DNA of 64,000 bases from Bacilliculturomica massiliensis (GCF_900605495.1 NZ_LR027603.1:1737997-1801996); one strand, 5' to 3'. Shown: positions 23,296-33,050, counted from the stretch's first letter. Numbers and translations are program-made. Notes: generated by a model not told the origin, from the letters alone.

Positions 23296-25314
23296 TCACA
23301 GCGTTTCTTCGTCCGTCAGATCTGTGGAGATCATCACGCCGTTTTTCCCGGCGTCCCACTCTACCGACCGGCCAAAAGCCTCAGCCGCAAATTTAATGGG
23401 GACAAAGGTCCGGCCGTTTCGCGTGACGACAGGCACATCCAGAACTGTTTCGTCTGCCGTACCCTGTTCCTCATCGTGGACCACGACCTTTTTTTCTCCG
23501 ATCTTCATCTCGATGGTCCTGTTGACCCCGATCATGTATACCGCGTCCTTTTCCTCATCCCAGTAAGTCCAGGCCCCGATGGCCGGCGCCAGCTCCGCGG
23601 CCGCCGCCATGGCCACGCCGTCCTGCGTATAGGCGGGCTCTTCCGTATAGAGCCAGCCGTTGTTCACGTAAATATTGATCTCCCGCTGGCGGCAATAAGG
23701 GTGCTCCACCCCCATCTTCTTCCCCTGGTATGTGACGATGGAAATTCCCTCAGAGAAATCGGAAGCGTCCTCGTACACGCAGGGGACCGCCTCCCGACCT
23801 TCCTCATCCGTAAAGCCGTACAGACCTTCCCTGGAGACCAGGCTCAGACCTTCGGCGAATTCGTCCATCGAATCATAGATCCGCTGGATCATCTCCTGTC
23901 CCTGTCCGTCCAGATAGGTGTAACGGCCGTTGATGGAAGCTCCCCACAGCCCATTCTTCGGAGTCTGCATGATGTCGTCATAGATCGCAGGCGCGATCTG
24001 GGTCCCCTGACCGTCGATCAATCCCATGCGCCCGTTTTTTAAGACCGTAAACATGCCGTGACCGCCGTCGTCGATAAAATCATAGACGGGGCCTGTCAAT
24101 TCCCTGCCCTCCCGATCCATGAGTCCCATCCTCTTGTTTTTTACGTAACCGTACCGCAGTCCATCCTCTTCCCCCCAGGACCAGATGGCGACGATGCCCT
24201 CATAGCTTTTTCCTTCCAGAGCCGGAAGCTTCTCCCCCTCAGGCCCGAACATGGTGTAGCCGCCTTCCCCGTGCGCGATCCAGTTCTGCCCGTCGCCCAC
24301 ACATTCCAGCTCATCGTAGAGAAACGGGATCACGGTCTGGCCCCGGCTGTTGACGCCGCCCATCTTATCTCCCTTCCACAGAGGAAGCACTTCATTATCA
24401 AAAAACAGATCATAGGACACATAGCTGCGGATCATCCACTCGTTATACTGTTCCAGCTCCGCCTGCTTTGCGTCGTCGCAGGACCATCCTTCCGCTACGA
24501 TATGCGACGTATCGTACTGGAAGGGAATGATCGCTTCTCCCTCTGCATTGAGCGCTCCTATCTTTCCATCTTTGTAGGCCGGCGCCATTCCGCAGTCGTC
24601 GAACGTACCTATGGCGTCGTATTCCAGAGGGATCAGGATGGCCCCGGCAGTCGAGATCAGTCCCCACTTACCATCTTTTGACGCCTCATAGCCCAGATCC
24701 TCCGATGAAAACAATCCGTCGTACTCAAAGGGGATCACCGTCTTTCCCGTTTTCAGCTCTACAGCGCCATAGCGGTCTCCTATCAGCGCCACCACCGTGC
24801 CGCTGCTCACGCTGTAATAGCGAATGTCGTCATAGATCATTCCGGTGATCTCCTTCCCCTGGGCATCGGTCAGACCGTACTTGTCGTTCCCGCAGACTAC
24901 GTTGATCCCCTTCAGTGTAATGACCGTATAGGGTTCGTCATCCCCGGACTCTTCGTCCGCTTCCGTCCATTCATTTCCTGAAAGGTCGTAGTACGTATAC
25001 TCCCAGCCCTCAGGGCCGCCGAGCCTGGTCGCTATGATGAAGCCGTCATAGCCAGTCACCGTCACGTCATCATAAATACAGGGAACGATCTCCCTGCCCG
25101 TGCGGTCCACAACGCCGGCTTTCCAGTCCCATCCATCCTTCCCCGACTTGTACACCACCGCAACGCCGTTCTCAAAGGGCTCTACCGCATCATACCCGTC
25201 TCTCAGCTCAAACAGCTTAGGCAGCGGTCCGCTGTCCTCCGCCGCAAAAGCCTGAAAAGGAAGCATCGCGGCCACACAGACCGCTGCCGCCAACATTCTC
25301 ATGCCTTTTCTCAT
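23296..25314 (-). CDS. Secreted WG-repeat protein with copper-amine-oxidase-like C-terminal domain
   Basis: A 672-residue protein. The signal peptide is residues 1-24 (RMLAAAVCVAAMLPFQAFA). About ten WG-type repeats follow, of the form KxGLIDxxGxxIIPxxYDxI, from about 35 to 530. The C-terminus (about 560-665) is a copper amine oxidase N-terminal-like domain (VPVVTRNGRTFVPIKFAAEAFG), which in Clostridia is a common cell-envelope module and not an enzyme. The protein probably acts outside the cell in binding or surface structure; no partner is visible. RBS GGAGGAGG. It is monocistronic, with a terminator after it. Confidence 0.88.
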   Translation of the reverse strand: MRKGMRMLAAAVCVAAMLPFQAFAAEDSGPLPKLFELRDGYDAVEPFENGVAVVYKSGKDGWDWKAGVVDRTGREIVPCIYDDVTVTGYDGFIIATRLGGPEGWEYTYYDLSGNEWTEADEESGDDEPYTVITLKGINVVCGNDKYGLTDAQGKEITGMIYDDIRYYSVSSGTVVALIGDRYGAVELKTGKTVIPFEYDGLFSSEDLGYEASKDGKWGLISTAGAILIPLEYDAIGTFDDCGMAPAYKDGKIGALNAEGEAIIPFQYDTSHIVAEGWSCDDAKQAELEQYNEWMIRSYVSYDLFFDNEVLPLWKGDKMGGVNSRGQTVIPFLYDELECVGDGQNWIAHGEGGYTMFGPEGEKLPALEGKSYEGIVAIWSWGEEDGLRYGYVKNKRMGLMDREGRELTGPVYDFIDDGGHGMFTVLKNGRMGLIDGQGTQIAPAIYDDIMQTPKNGLWGASINGRYTYLDGQGQEMIQRIYDSMDEFAEGLSLVSREGLYGFTDEEGREAVPCVYEDASDFSEGISIVTYQGKKMGVEHPYCRQREINIYVNNGWLYTEEPAYTQDGVAMAAAAELAPAIGAWTYWDEEKDAVYMIGVNRTIEMKIGEKKVVVHDEEQGTADETVLDVPVVTRNGRTFVPIKFAAEAFGRSVEWDAGKNGVMISTDLTDEETL

Positions 25315-25575
25315 ATTCTTCCTCCTCCTTCACAGCACATCCGATCCCATCTTTGCCCATGCCCTCTTCTAATTTATGAAATATTCAGAAATATCTATCC
25401 ATACGATAACACACTTTTACAGTCAGGCAAAGAGGAACCGCGGTTTTTTTCAGAAAAAATGCCGGCGCTTCCATTTCCGGATCTCCGGCCCCGGCCGGGC
25501 AGAGCCCCCTGCCCCCTTCGGAGGAACATTAACCCCCCTCCACCGGCGCCGCGCATATACCAATGGCCAGCTTCG

Positions 25576-25604
25576 TTGACACAAAAGCGCGGCCGAACTA
25601 TAAT
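25576..25604 (+). promoter_or_regulatory. Consensus sigma-A promoter of the YczE-like gene
   Basis: TTGACA (25576-25581), exactly 17 bp, TATAAT (25599-25604): a full match to consensus, 92 nt upstream of the start codon. The rest of the 382-nt gap 25315-25696 shows no gene. Confidence 0.85.
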
Positions 25605-25696
25605 AATAATGATGATCACCGCAGAATCTCATACTGGGCGCAGTCTCACGCTATGGGAAAAAGCGGAAATAGAAATGAGTATAGGATAATAGGATA

Positions 25697-26410
25697 ATGA
25701 TAAAGAATAAAAATCTATGGCGCCGTATTCTGATCTACATGACCGGACTTGTGGTGCTTGCCCTGGGCATCACGCTGAACACAAAGACGGATCTGGGCGT
25801 ATCCCCCATCATCTCCGTTCCTTTCAGCATCTCCGCCGTCGCAGAAAAAAATCTCAGCGCGCTGATCTTCCTGTTCTACTGCTTCTGCGTCCTTCTCGAA
25901 TGGATGTTGGACAGAAAAGGATTTCGGCCTGCCGATCTTCTGCAGATCCCCATGAGTTTTCTCACCAGCATTTTCATCGGTCTCTTCGACACGTATCTGC
26001 CGGCGGCGCCGGACAGCCTGCCCATCCGCTTTCTTCTTCTGGGAACAGCGGTGGCTCTCACAGGTCTGGGCGCCTCGCTGACGGTGATGATGCGCCTGGT
26101 TCCCAACCCGGCGGACGCCCTCGCCCGCGTGGTCGGATTAAAGGCCGGCAAAAATTTCGGCTTCGGAAAAAATCTCCTGGACCTGTGCTGCGCGGCCGCA
26201 GCCATCCTCATCGGCGCCCTCTTTGCCGGAAGCCTTCCGGGCATCGGAGCGGGAACCGTGATCGCCGTCGTATTCACAGGCAGAGCCATCGCCGTCACAG
26301 ACAGACTGTTCGGAAAGAAGCTGCAGACCGCGGCGGGACTGGAGACGCAGGAAGGATCAGAGTCTTCTAAAAAATCCGCCGCAGACACCGTCGCGGAAAC
26401 AGAATGCTGA
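25697..26410 (+). CDS. YczE/DUF6198-type membrane protein
   Basis: A 237-residue protein with five to six membrane segments. The opening (ILIYMTGLVVLALGITLNTKTDLGVSPII) is characteristic of the YczE/YitT-like family, as is the block VPNPADALARVVG. The function of the family is not established; it is often annotated as membrane protein YczE. The tail (about 205-237) is hydrophilic and Ser/Glu-rich. The ribosome site is poor (AGGATA), although the promoter is perfect. It is monocistronic and convergent with cobO; no clear terminator is visible in the 108 nt between them. Confidence 0.8.
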   Translation: MIKNKNLWRRILIYMTGLVVLALGITLNTKTDLGVSPIISVPFSISAVAEKNLSALIFLFYCFCVLLEWMLDRKGFRPADLLQIPMSFLTSIFIGLFDTYLPAAPDSLPIRFLLLGTAVALTGLGASLTVMMRLVPNPADALARVVGLKAGKNFGFGKNLLDLCCAAAAILIGALFAGSLPGIGAGTVIAVVFTGRAIAVTDRLFGKKLQTAAGLETQEGSESSKKSAADTVAETEC

Positions 26411-26518
26411 TCCCTCACGGCCGCGGCAGTTCTAGTCTTCCGTCCAGATCCTGAACCAGCCAGTCAGATCCTGAGGCCTCCTGTCACATCCCGACGCCTC
26501 CCTGCCGGAAGGCGCGAT

Positions 26519-27040
26519 TCAGTTTTCGATGCCTGTTCTGGCCTCCACGCCTTTCGTGTAGTAATGTTTGATCTCTTTCATCTCCGTGACCAGATCCGCT
26601 CTGTCCAGGATCTCCTGCGGCGCGTAGCGCCCTGTCAGGATCACCTCCGTCTTTTCCGGCTTCTGATCCAGCACGGCCAGCACATCCTCCACCTCCAGCA
26701 GATGGAAAAACAGCGCCGTATTGATCTCGTCAAAGACGACCATGTCGTATTCGCCGCCGGTGAGCGCTTCTTTTACGCGCTCCAGTCCTCTTCTGGCTCC
26801 TTCGAAGTCTTCCGGCGCCGGATCCTTTCCCACGAAGCAGGCGTTTCCGTACTGTTCCATGATCAGGCCCGGGAAATACTCCGCAGCCCTGAGTTCACTG
26901 TAAAACTGACCTTTCATGAACTGGCCGAAAAACACTCTGTTGCCCGCGCACAGACAGCGGAGCGTCACGCCCAGAGCCGCCGTGGTCTTTCCTTTGCCAT
27001 TGCCCGTATACACCTGGATATAACCCTTTTCTATCGACAT
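26519..27040 (-). CDS. cobO: Cob(I)yrinic acid a,c-diamide adenosyltransferase
   Basis: A 173-residue CobO/BtuR-type enzyme that transfers the adenosyl group of ATP to cob(I)alamin or corrinoid precursors. The P-loop GNGKGKTT is at residues 13-20, and VVFDEINTALFF and VILTGRYAPQEILDRADLVTEM are signature segments. ATG 27040 follows AGGAG; the open frame reaches 27133, but its extra 31 residues are Arg/Lys/Gly-rich and unlike the family. No other cobalamin gene is in the window, so it may serve salvage. The 232-nt gap upstream to 27272 contains nothing I can assign. Confidence 0.93.
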   Translation of the reverse strand: MSIEKGYIQVYTGNGKGKTTAALGVTLRCLCAGNRVFFGQFMKGQFYSELRAAEYFPGLIMEQYGNACFVGKDPAPEDFEGARRGLERVKEALTGGEYDMVVFDEINTALFFHLLEVEDVLAVLDQKPEKTEVILTGRYAPQEILDRADLVTEMKEIKHYYTKGVEARTGIEN

Positions 27041-27272
27041 CTTTCTGCTCTCCTTTCTTTCCGCCGGACTCGTTCCATTCCTCCAAAGCCTTTTACCGCC
27101 GGAGTCTTTTCGCTGCCCGGGACCTTTTCCCATGTCCTCCGCTCCCCGGCGGCGCCTTCATGAACAGACGAAACCCAATGTATGGACGACTGAGACACAG
27201 GCGGCCGGGCCGCCAGTCTTCCCGGCTGCCAAAACGGCGGTCAGCCCAGCCTGCAAAATAATTGACTGCACA

Positions 27273-29039
27273 TCAATAATCCGGTCTGTATTTCCTTGCG
27301 ATGGCTTCAGCCAGCCGGATCCCGTCCACCGCAGCCGAGGTGATGCCTCCCGCGTAGCCTGCCCCTTCGCCGCCCGGATAGAGCCCGTCCACATTGCAGG
27401 TGAACCCGTCGCCCCGTGGGATCCTCACAGGAGAAGAACTTCTCGTCTCCACGCCGGTGAGCACCGCGTCCGGCCGGTCAAAGCCTGCCAGCTTCTTTCC
27501 CAGCGCAGGCAGCGCTTCCCGCATGGCCTCAGCCGCAAACCCCGGCAGACAGCGGTCGAGAGAGGTCCAGGCCACCCCGGGCTCATAGGAGGGACGCGTT
27601 TCCCCTTCCCCTTCATCCTGCGGCTCTGCGGCTAGAAAATCTCCCACCCGCTGCGCCGGCGCCCGGTAGGTGCCGCCGCCGGCCTCAAAGGCCAGCCGCT
27701 CGTATTTTTCCTGAAAAGCGATGCCGGCCAGAGGATGGGCGCTTTCAAAATCCTCGGTCCTCACATCCACCAGCAGAGCGCTGTTGGCATTTTCCAGCCC
27801 CCGGTCCCGATAGCTCATGCCGTTGGTGACCACGCCGCCCGGGCAGGAAGCGGAGGCGATGACCCGCCCTCCGGGACACATGCAGAAGGTGTAGACCCCT
27901 CTCCCGTCTTTACATCGGTGCGACAGCTTGTAATCTGCCGCGCCAAGTCCCAGATCTTCCCACTCTTTCCCATACTGAGCCTCGTTGATCATACTCTGGG
28001 GATGCTCGATGCGGGCGCCGATGGAAAACGGTTTCTGCTCCATGACGATACCCTGATCGTACAGCACGCGGAAGGTATCCCTGGCGCTGTGGCCGAGGGC
28101 CAGCACCGCCGTCTGGGTCTCCAGCACCGCCGTCCCGTCCCCGGCCGCAGCCCCCTGGGTCTCCGGCAGGCCGGCAGAATATTTCCCGCTGATCTCCAGC
28201 CCGCAGAGCGACCTGGCTCTCTCTCCGCCCTCGAAGACGTCCGCCCCGGATCCGCCCTCCCTGAAGCGGAGTCCCGTCACCCGGGTCTCAAAGTTCACGG
28301 TTCCTCCCAGACGCTGGATCTCACAGCGTATCTCCTTCACTACGTCCCGCAGGACATCGGTGCCCACGTGGGGCTTCTGTCTGTACAGCAGATCTTCTCC
28401 GCCTCCGGCTCTCACCAGCTCCTCCAGCACTTTTCTGATACGGCTGTCCTTGATCTGGGTTGTCAGCTTCCCGTCGGAAAACGAGCCGGCTCCGCCCTCT
28501 CCGAACTGTACGTTGGATTCCGGATCCAGCACGCCGTCCCGCCAGAATCGCTCCACGTCCTCCGTCCGTTCTCCGATGGCCTTTCCCCGCTCTGCCACCA
28601 CAGGACGGTAACCCATCTGGGCCAGCAGCAGGGCCGCGAACATGCCGCAGGGCCCGAAGCCCACCACCACCGGCGGATGCTTCAGAGGGATCCTTGGATC
28701 CTGAGGGCTTCCCGGCTCAAAGCCGAATTCTTCTGTCACGAAATGATATGTCATATCCGGCGCGGGCCCGATCTTCAGCTTCCGTTTCCGGCCCTGACGC
28801 AGCACGGACTCCCGGCAGTCTTCCGCTGACCGGCATCCCTTTCCGTCCCGCAGCACCGGAAGAAAATCCACGGTGTAGACTTTTCTGATGCGCGGCTTTT
28901 CTCTGGCGTCCACAGATTCCTTGACCGGTCTCCACTCTTCGATCTCCAGTCCTCTGAGCCCCAGCTTTTTCTTGATATGCTCCGGTATGGCCGTCATCGG
29001 CTCCCCCGGCTCCAGTTTGATCTCGTGTATACGTATCAT
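27273..29039 (-). CDS. FAD-dependent dehydrogenase (COG2509 type)
   Basis: A 588-residue protein. After an N-terminal domain (about 1-95) that starts MIRIHEIKLEPGE comes a dinucleotide-binding fold with PPVVVGFGPCGMFAALLLAQMG (about 126-147), VVAERG, and later VLALGHSARDTF and the C-terminal GEGAGYAGGITSAAVDGI. This is the arrangement of uncharacterised FAD-dependent dehydrogenases common in Clostridia. The enzyme is cytosolic and its substrate is unknown. It lies 89 nt downstream of another FAD protein of the HI0933/BaiN type in the same orientation and may be co-transcribed with it. AGGGGAAACC precedes ATG 29039. Confidence 0.85.
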   Translation of the reverse strand: MIRIHEIKLEPGEPMTAIPEHIKKKLGLRGLEIEEWRPVKESVDAREKPRIRKVYTVDFLPVLRDGKGCRSAEDCRESVLRQGRKRKLKIGPAPDMTYHFVTEEFGFEPGSPQDPRIPLKHPPVVVGFGPCGMFAALLLAQMGYRPVVAERGKAIGERTEDVERFWRDGVLDPESNVQFGEGGAGSFSDGKLTTQIKDSRIRKVLEELVRAGGGEDLLYRQKPHVGTDVLRDVVKEIRCEIQRLGGTVNFETRVTGLRFREGGSGADVFEGGERARSLCGLEISGKYSAGLPETQGAAAGDGTAVLETQTAVLALGHSARDTFRVLYDQGIVMEQKPFSIGARIEHPQSMINEAQYGKEWEDLGLGAADYKLSHRCKDGRGVYTFCMCPGGRVIASASCPGGVVTNGMSYRDRGLENANSALLVDVRTEDFESAHPLAGIAFQEKYERLAFEAGGGTYRAPAQRVGDFLAAEPQDEGEGETRPSYEPGVAWTSLDRCLPGFAAEAMREALPALGKKLAGFDRPDAVLTGVETRSSSPVRIPRGDGFTCNVDGLYPGGEGAGYAGGITSAAVDGIRLAEAIARKYRPDY

Positions 29040-29128
29040 GGTTTCCCCTGTTCCTCTGTCTGTTTCAATTCTCCGTCGGATCTCTTCGTTGTATCCCTAT
29101 GTCCGGTCTCTCCGGCCCGGTCCTCCGT

Positions 29129-30505
29129 CTAGTCCCGCCCAGCCGTTCCCGGCACCATTCCGGCGGCCTTTCCAGCGACCATCCCGGAGGCGAAAGCCCA
29201 CTGCAGATTGTAGCCGCCGCAGGGCGCGTCCACATCGATCAATTCTCCCGCAAAATACAGCCCGGGGATCAGTTTAGACTCCAGTGTGCGCCTGTGGATC
29301 TCCGCGGTATCCACTCCGCCGGCCGTGACCTGGGCGTCTTTCCAGGACTTCGTCCCCGTGATCTTCACGTCGAAATTCTTCAACATGGCCGCCAGCGCCG
29401 CCAGATCTTCCTCCCGAAGTTCCGCGGTTTTTCTGCCGGCAGGAATTCCCAGCTTCTGCATAAAAACAGCGGCCAGCTTTTCGTGCAGCACTCCGCTGAG
29501 AAAAGCCCGCGCCTCCCGCTGACCCAGATACTCCTGCCTCAGCCTGAGGATGGCCAGTACCGTTTCCTCCGGATACTCTTCCATAAAGTCGATGCCGACG
29601 TGATAACGCTCCGGCGCGCTGACAGGATTTCCACTGTAGCGCACATAGCGGCTCAGATTAAATATGCAGATCCCCGACAGCGTATCTTCTGTAAACTGTA
29701 TTTCTCCCCTGTCGTCCCTGATCTTCTCCGATCCTTCAAAGAGCGCCGCTCTGGCCTTGACCCGAACGCCTTTCAGCGACGGGAGATCCGGATCGTCCGC
29801 TGTCAGCTGCACCAGCGCGGGGATGGGCTTGACCACCCCATGTCCCAGTTCCCGGGCCAGCGCGTAGCCGTCGCCCTCCGAACCGTACTGACAGCCAGCC
29901 TTGCCTCCCACCGCCAGAATGAGCCGTTCACAGGTCAGTTCGGATCCGTCTCTCAGCGTCAGGTGAAAACCGCCGCCAGGCAGGGCTTCCGCCCTTTTCA
30001 GCACGCTGCCGCAGCGGATCTCTACGCCCAGAGACGCCAGTTTGGAATACAGAGCCTGACAGATGGAAGAACCCTGACCAGAGTAGGGATAAACGCGGCC
30101 TTCATCCTCCTCCCTCGGCAGGATACCCATGCGAAAAAACGCCTCCATAACGCGCTTGGGCGGCGCCTGTACCATTACGCTGTCCGGGAAACCGGAAGTC
30201 TCCTTTTTCAGCAGAAAGGCGCCGGAGTAATCCCAGGACGTGCACTTTGCATTCGTAAAATTGCAGCGGCCGTTGCCTGTGGCAAGCAGTTTGCGGCCGG
30301 CCCTTTCATTCTTTTCCAGTATGCAGATGTCCTCCGGCCGGGCAAATCCGTACCCGCCCGCCGGCCCTTTATCCTGTCCTCTTTCGGCCGCATCCTGGCC
30401 CTGTTCTCCGTCCATCTCCGATAAACCGCCCGCCGCGGCTATGGCCGCCATCATCCCCGAGGCCCCGGCCCCGGCTATTACGATCTTCTTCCCCATTCCC
30501 GTCAC
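29129..30505 (-). CDS. HI0933/BaiN-type NAD(P)/FAD-dependent oxidoreductase
   Basis: A 458-residue flavoprotein. The Rossmann motif VIAGAGASGMMAA is at the N-terminus. A spacer rich in Gly/Asp/Gln (about 28-55) is an unusual insert within the first fold. NERAGRKLLATGNGRCNFTN, LAVGGKAGCQYGSEGDGY and the C-terminal GELIDVDAPCGGYNLQWAFASG are family hallmarks. BaiN acts in bile-acid dehydroxylation and other members are of unknown role; the substrate is not predictable here. The start is GTG 30505 behind GGAAGGACG; an ATG three codons later is an alternative. Confidence 0.87.
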   Translation of the reverse strand: MTGMGKKIVIAGAGASGMMAAIAAAGGLSEMDGEQGQDAAERGQDKGPAGGYGFARPEDICILEKNERAGRKLLATGNGRCNFTNAKCTSWDYSGAFLLKKETSGFPDSVMVQAPPKRVMEAFFRMGILPREEDEGRVYPYSGQGSSICQALYSKLASLGVEIRCGSVLKRAEALPGGGFHLTLRDGSELTCERLILAVGGKAGCQYGSEGDGYALARELGHGVVKPIPALVQLTADDPDLPSLKGVRVKARAALFEGSEKIRDDRGEIQFTEDTLSGICIFNLSRYVRYSGNPVSAPERYHVGIDFMEEYPEETVLAILRLRQEYLGQREARAFLSGVLHEKLAAVFMQKLGIPAGRKTAELREEDLAALAAMLKNFDVKITGTKSWKDAQVTAGGVDTAEIHRRTLESKLIPGLYFAGELIDVDAPCGGYNLQWAFASGMVAGKAAGMVPGTAGRD

Positions 30506-30594
30506 TGCACGTCGTCCTTCCTTTTGAATTTATTTCACTGCCCACATGGCGCCTTCCGTCATCATCCGATCGTGGCCGCCGCGCACAGCATTCC

Positions 30595-30623
30595 GTATAA
30601 TATCTGCTCTGCGGATATTATAC
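30595..30623. promoter_or_regulatory. Perfect 10-bp inverted repeat containing TATAAT on both strands
   Basis: Arms GTATAATATC (30595-30604) and GATATTATAC (30614-30623) are separated by 9 nt. It lies about 90-118 nt upstream of the FAD gene at 30505, and each arm contains a TATAAT. It could be an operator over a -10 region; no good -35 is at the right distance. Confidence 0.5.
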
Positions 30624-30629
30624 CACAAA

Positions 30630-30672
30630 ACCACCCGCCCCGTCCCGCTTTCTGCTCAGGACAGGACGGGCG
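30630..30672 (-). terminator. Probable terminator of the SUFU-domain gene
   Basis: On the minus strand CGCCCGTCC (30672-30664) pairs with GGACGGGGCG (30645-30636, one bulged base), followed by GGTGGTTTTGTGG. The stem is strong and the T run short. Confidence 0.5.
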
Positions 30673-30701
30673 TTGGACACAGGCTCCGGCCTTAAGCCAG
30701 A

Positions 30702-32789
30702 TCAGTTGAGTCTCATCGGCTGCACGCGGACCTGCATAGTTCGGTCGCTTCCCTCCTGACAGTAGATAAGCTCGGCGCTGTAGTCTCCGTCAAAGATCAC
30801 CCCGCACAGTTGGTACACGGAACCGTCCTTGCCCTTCCTGATCATGTTGTCTTCCTGTGTGACGCTTTCTTTCTGCGCCCACAGCCGGCTGTAGTCCAGT
30901 TTGGACAGCGCCGCCTCGTTCATGCGGAACATGCCTTCCAGTTCCGTGCCGCGGACCTTGAAGAAAAATGTGCAGTAAGGAGAGTCCGCCGTCCAGCCGT
31001 ACGATTCAAAGAGTTCCTTGATGCGCGTCAGCCCTTTCTGATCGCAGCGAATGCCGGCGATGGCACGGAGCTTGCCGGTACTGTCCGAGAGCTCGCCTTC
31101 CTGAAGCTGGCGATCATTTTCCGGACTGATGTAGTGATATTCCATATCTTCCAGCGTACGTCCTTCTCCGATCTCTCTTTTCAGGGTCAGGAACTCAAAG
31201 TCTCCCGGCACCAGCTCCAGCCCGCGTTCCACCGCCGCCAGCGCCCCTTCTTTATCGCCGAAGTGACAGCGGAGCTTTGCCGCCTGCAGATAGCCCCAGG
31301 GATAATCCGGCTCCTCCATCAAGCCCTTCTCCGCGTATTCCAGCGCTTCCTCCAGTCTGCTGCAATACATCAGAGCGCAGGAGTAACGGTAATACCAGGT
31401 GCCGCAGCCCCCGGCGTTTTTTTCCGACGGCGGCATCCACTGCGTGGTCATATAATAATGATCGTAGTCGTCCAGATTGTTGCAGGCGTAAGAGTACCAG
31501 AGCGCAATATCCAGGGCCTCCCCGGCCTCCGTCTCGGTAAAGCGTCCCTCTTCCACGCCTCTTTTCAGGAATTCGTCGAGATAACCCAACATCTGTCCGT
31601 AGTAACCGCTGGAATCATCCTCCAGAGATTCCAGGACCGCTATGTCGTCCTGCCCCAGCAGGAACTTCCGCGGAGCCGAAACCGTCCGTTCACCCACGCT
31701 CCTGCTCTCTGCCTTTTCTTCCTCCACGCAGTTCCCCTCTCCGCAGTCTTCCCCGTTTCCGCAGGCTTCATCCCACGGCTCTGCCTGACAGAAAGCGCCG
31801 TTTTCATCCCGATAAAAAGCGGAGCCGTAAGGCGCCCTCAGCAAGGGCATGATCTCCGGGTCGGCGTTGCAGATCGAATTGAGCGAAAAGATCCCGGAGT
31901 GTTCCGGGTCGTCCATATACTCGTCGCTCTCATCTCCCGCGGTAAATCTCCAGCCGCTGTCCCAGAGATCGTCGCCTGCATCCGGCCGCTGCCGATAACA
32001 ATATCCTACCGGGCAGCCGTCCACCGTGATCCGGTCGGTGGCCAGACATCCCTCGGGACCATCCCAGTCGGTGAGCAGGGGCTTTATGTCCTCGGGTCTG
32101 ATCCTGTACTGTTTCTTACTTTCGGCGCACACGTTTTTCCGTTCCGGATCCAGCGGCAGGGGCGGGATCGCGTCCTCGCCCTCCCCGAACAATTCCATCA
32201 GCGCGTCGGCGCCGTTTCTGCACTTAAATTCCATCTCTTCCGCATACAGCGGAACTACGGCGTAAAAATTGATCTCGCCGCCGTCGGGCAGCCGGCATAC
32301 CGACGCCTCCTGCGGAAATTGGCCGGGAGACAGCAGAATACTGCCGGACAGACCTGTATCTGCCGCGAAAGGAACCCCTCCCGGATTCGCTACAGTATGG
32401 CCCCAGCCCAGCCAGGAATCCTCTGCCACAGGCAGACGGGCCAGCATCTTCAGCCAGCCGATGGGCCAGAACCATTTCTCCTCTGAACTGTCGATCTTCC
32501 AGTAATCCGGCAGCGAGATGACCAGTTCCGCCCGTTCCAGCCTGTATTCCGCCAGTTCTTCGGGCACAGACATGAAGTGAGCGCCCATGCCCATGGTGAC
32601 AAGGGTATAATAGTTCCGCTCTGGCGTGGGTTCGACGATACAGACATCCACGTGGATATCCGGTGAAGCGATCTCGTGGAGCACGTTGCGAAAAGGTCCA
32701 AAATAGTTCTCAATATGTTTTTCCAGCACGTTCAGCTCTTCTTCCGAATACATTTCCAGCATTGTATCTACCTCATTTTCTCTCTGCAT
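30702..32789 (-). CDS. Multidomain protein: SUFU domain, DUF2185/Imm33-like domain, TPR region
   Basis: A 695-residue protein with no signal peptide. Residues 10-200 match the bacterial suppressor-of-fused domain (EKHIENYFGPFRNVLHEIASPDIHVDV, then FMSVPEELAEY, LPDYWKI, GWLKMLARLP). Residues about 245-345 resemble DUF2185/Imm33 (GCLATDRITVDGCPVGYCYR, DSGWRFTAGDESDEYMDD). Residues about 470-560 are TPR-like (LEEALEYAEKGLMEEPDYPWGYLQAAKLRCHFGDKEGALAAVERGLEL in part). A final domain of about 125 residues is unassigned. SUFU and DUF2185 are both known as immunity domains against polymorphic toxins, so a combined immunity or housekeeping-scavenger role is likely. No toxin gene is adjacent. ATG 32789 and ATG 32762 both have ribosome sites. 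Confidence 0.8.
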   Translation of the reverse strand: MQRENEVDTMLEMYSEEELNVLEKHIENYFGPFRNVLHEIASPDIHVDVCIVEPTPERNYYTLVTMGMGAHFMSVPEELAEYRLERAELVISLPDYWKIDSSEEKWFWPIGWLKMLARLPVAEDSWLGWGHTVANPGGVPFAADTGLSGSILLSPGQFPQEASVCRLPDGGEINFYAVVPLYAEEMEFKCRNGADALMELFGEGEDAIPPLPLDPERKNVCAESKKQYRIRPEDIKPLLTDWDGPEGCLATDRITVDGCPVGYCYRQRPDAGDDLWDSGWRFTAGDESDEYMDDPEHSGIFSLNSICNADPEIMPLLRAPYGSAFYRDENGAFCQAEPWDEACGNGEDCGEGNCVEEEKAESRSVGERTVSAPRKFLLGQDDIAVLESLEDDSSGYYGQMLGYLDEFLKRGVEEGRFTETEAGEALDIALWYSYACNNLDDYDHYYMTTQWMPPSEKNAGGCGTWYYRYSCALMYCSRLEEALEYAEKGLMEEPDYPWGYLQAAKLRCHFGDKEGALAAVERGLELVPGDFEFLTLKREIGEGRTLEDMEYHYISPENDRQLQEGELSDSTGKLRAIAGIRCDQKGLTRIKELFESYGWTADSPYCTFFFKVRGTELEGMFRMNEAALSKLDYSRLWAQKESVTQEDNMIRKGKDGSVYQLCGVIFDGDYSAELIYCQEGSDRTMQVRVQPMRLN

Positions 32790-32909
32790 TTCCTATACTC
32801 CCATCCAGACTGCTGCGGCCATTTTAAGCTCCTATGCCGGACTCTCCGCCCGGTCCGTACCGCACGCGCGGCCCCCGCAGCAGACCAGAGACTTCCATTT
32901 ATATTAGCG

Positions 32910-32938
32910 ATCATACCGGATAGCTGCCGGAATTGCAA
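32910..32938 (-). promoter_or_regulatory. Promoter of the SUFU-domain gene
   Basis: TTGCAA (32938-32933), 17 bp, TATGAT (32915-32910), about 120 nt before the start codon. The 424-nt gap 32790-33213 otherwise holds only the divergent ACT promoter and leader. Confidence 0.7.
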
Positions 32939-33050
32939 TATACTTCAGGGGAAAATCCGCCCATGCCGAATAAAAACCGTCATTCTGGCAATATGGAATT
33001 ATGAGGTCTGCCAGTTTTCTGCACAGGCCTGGTCCATCCGCCGATAGTCC

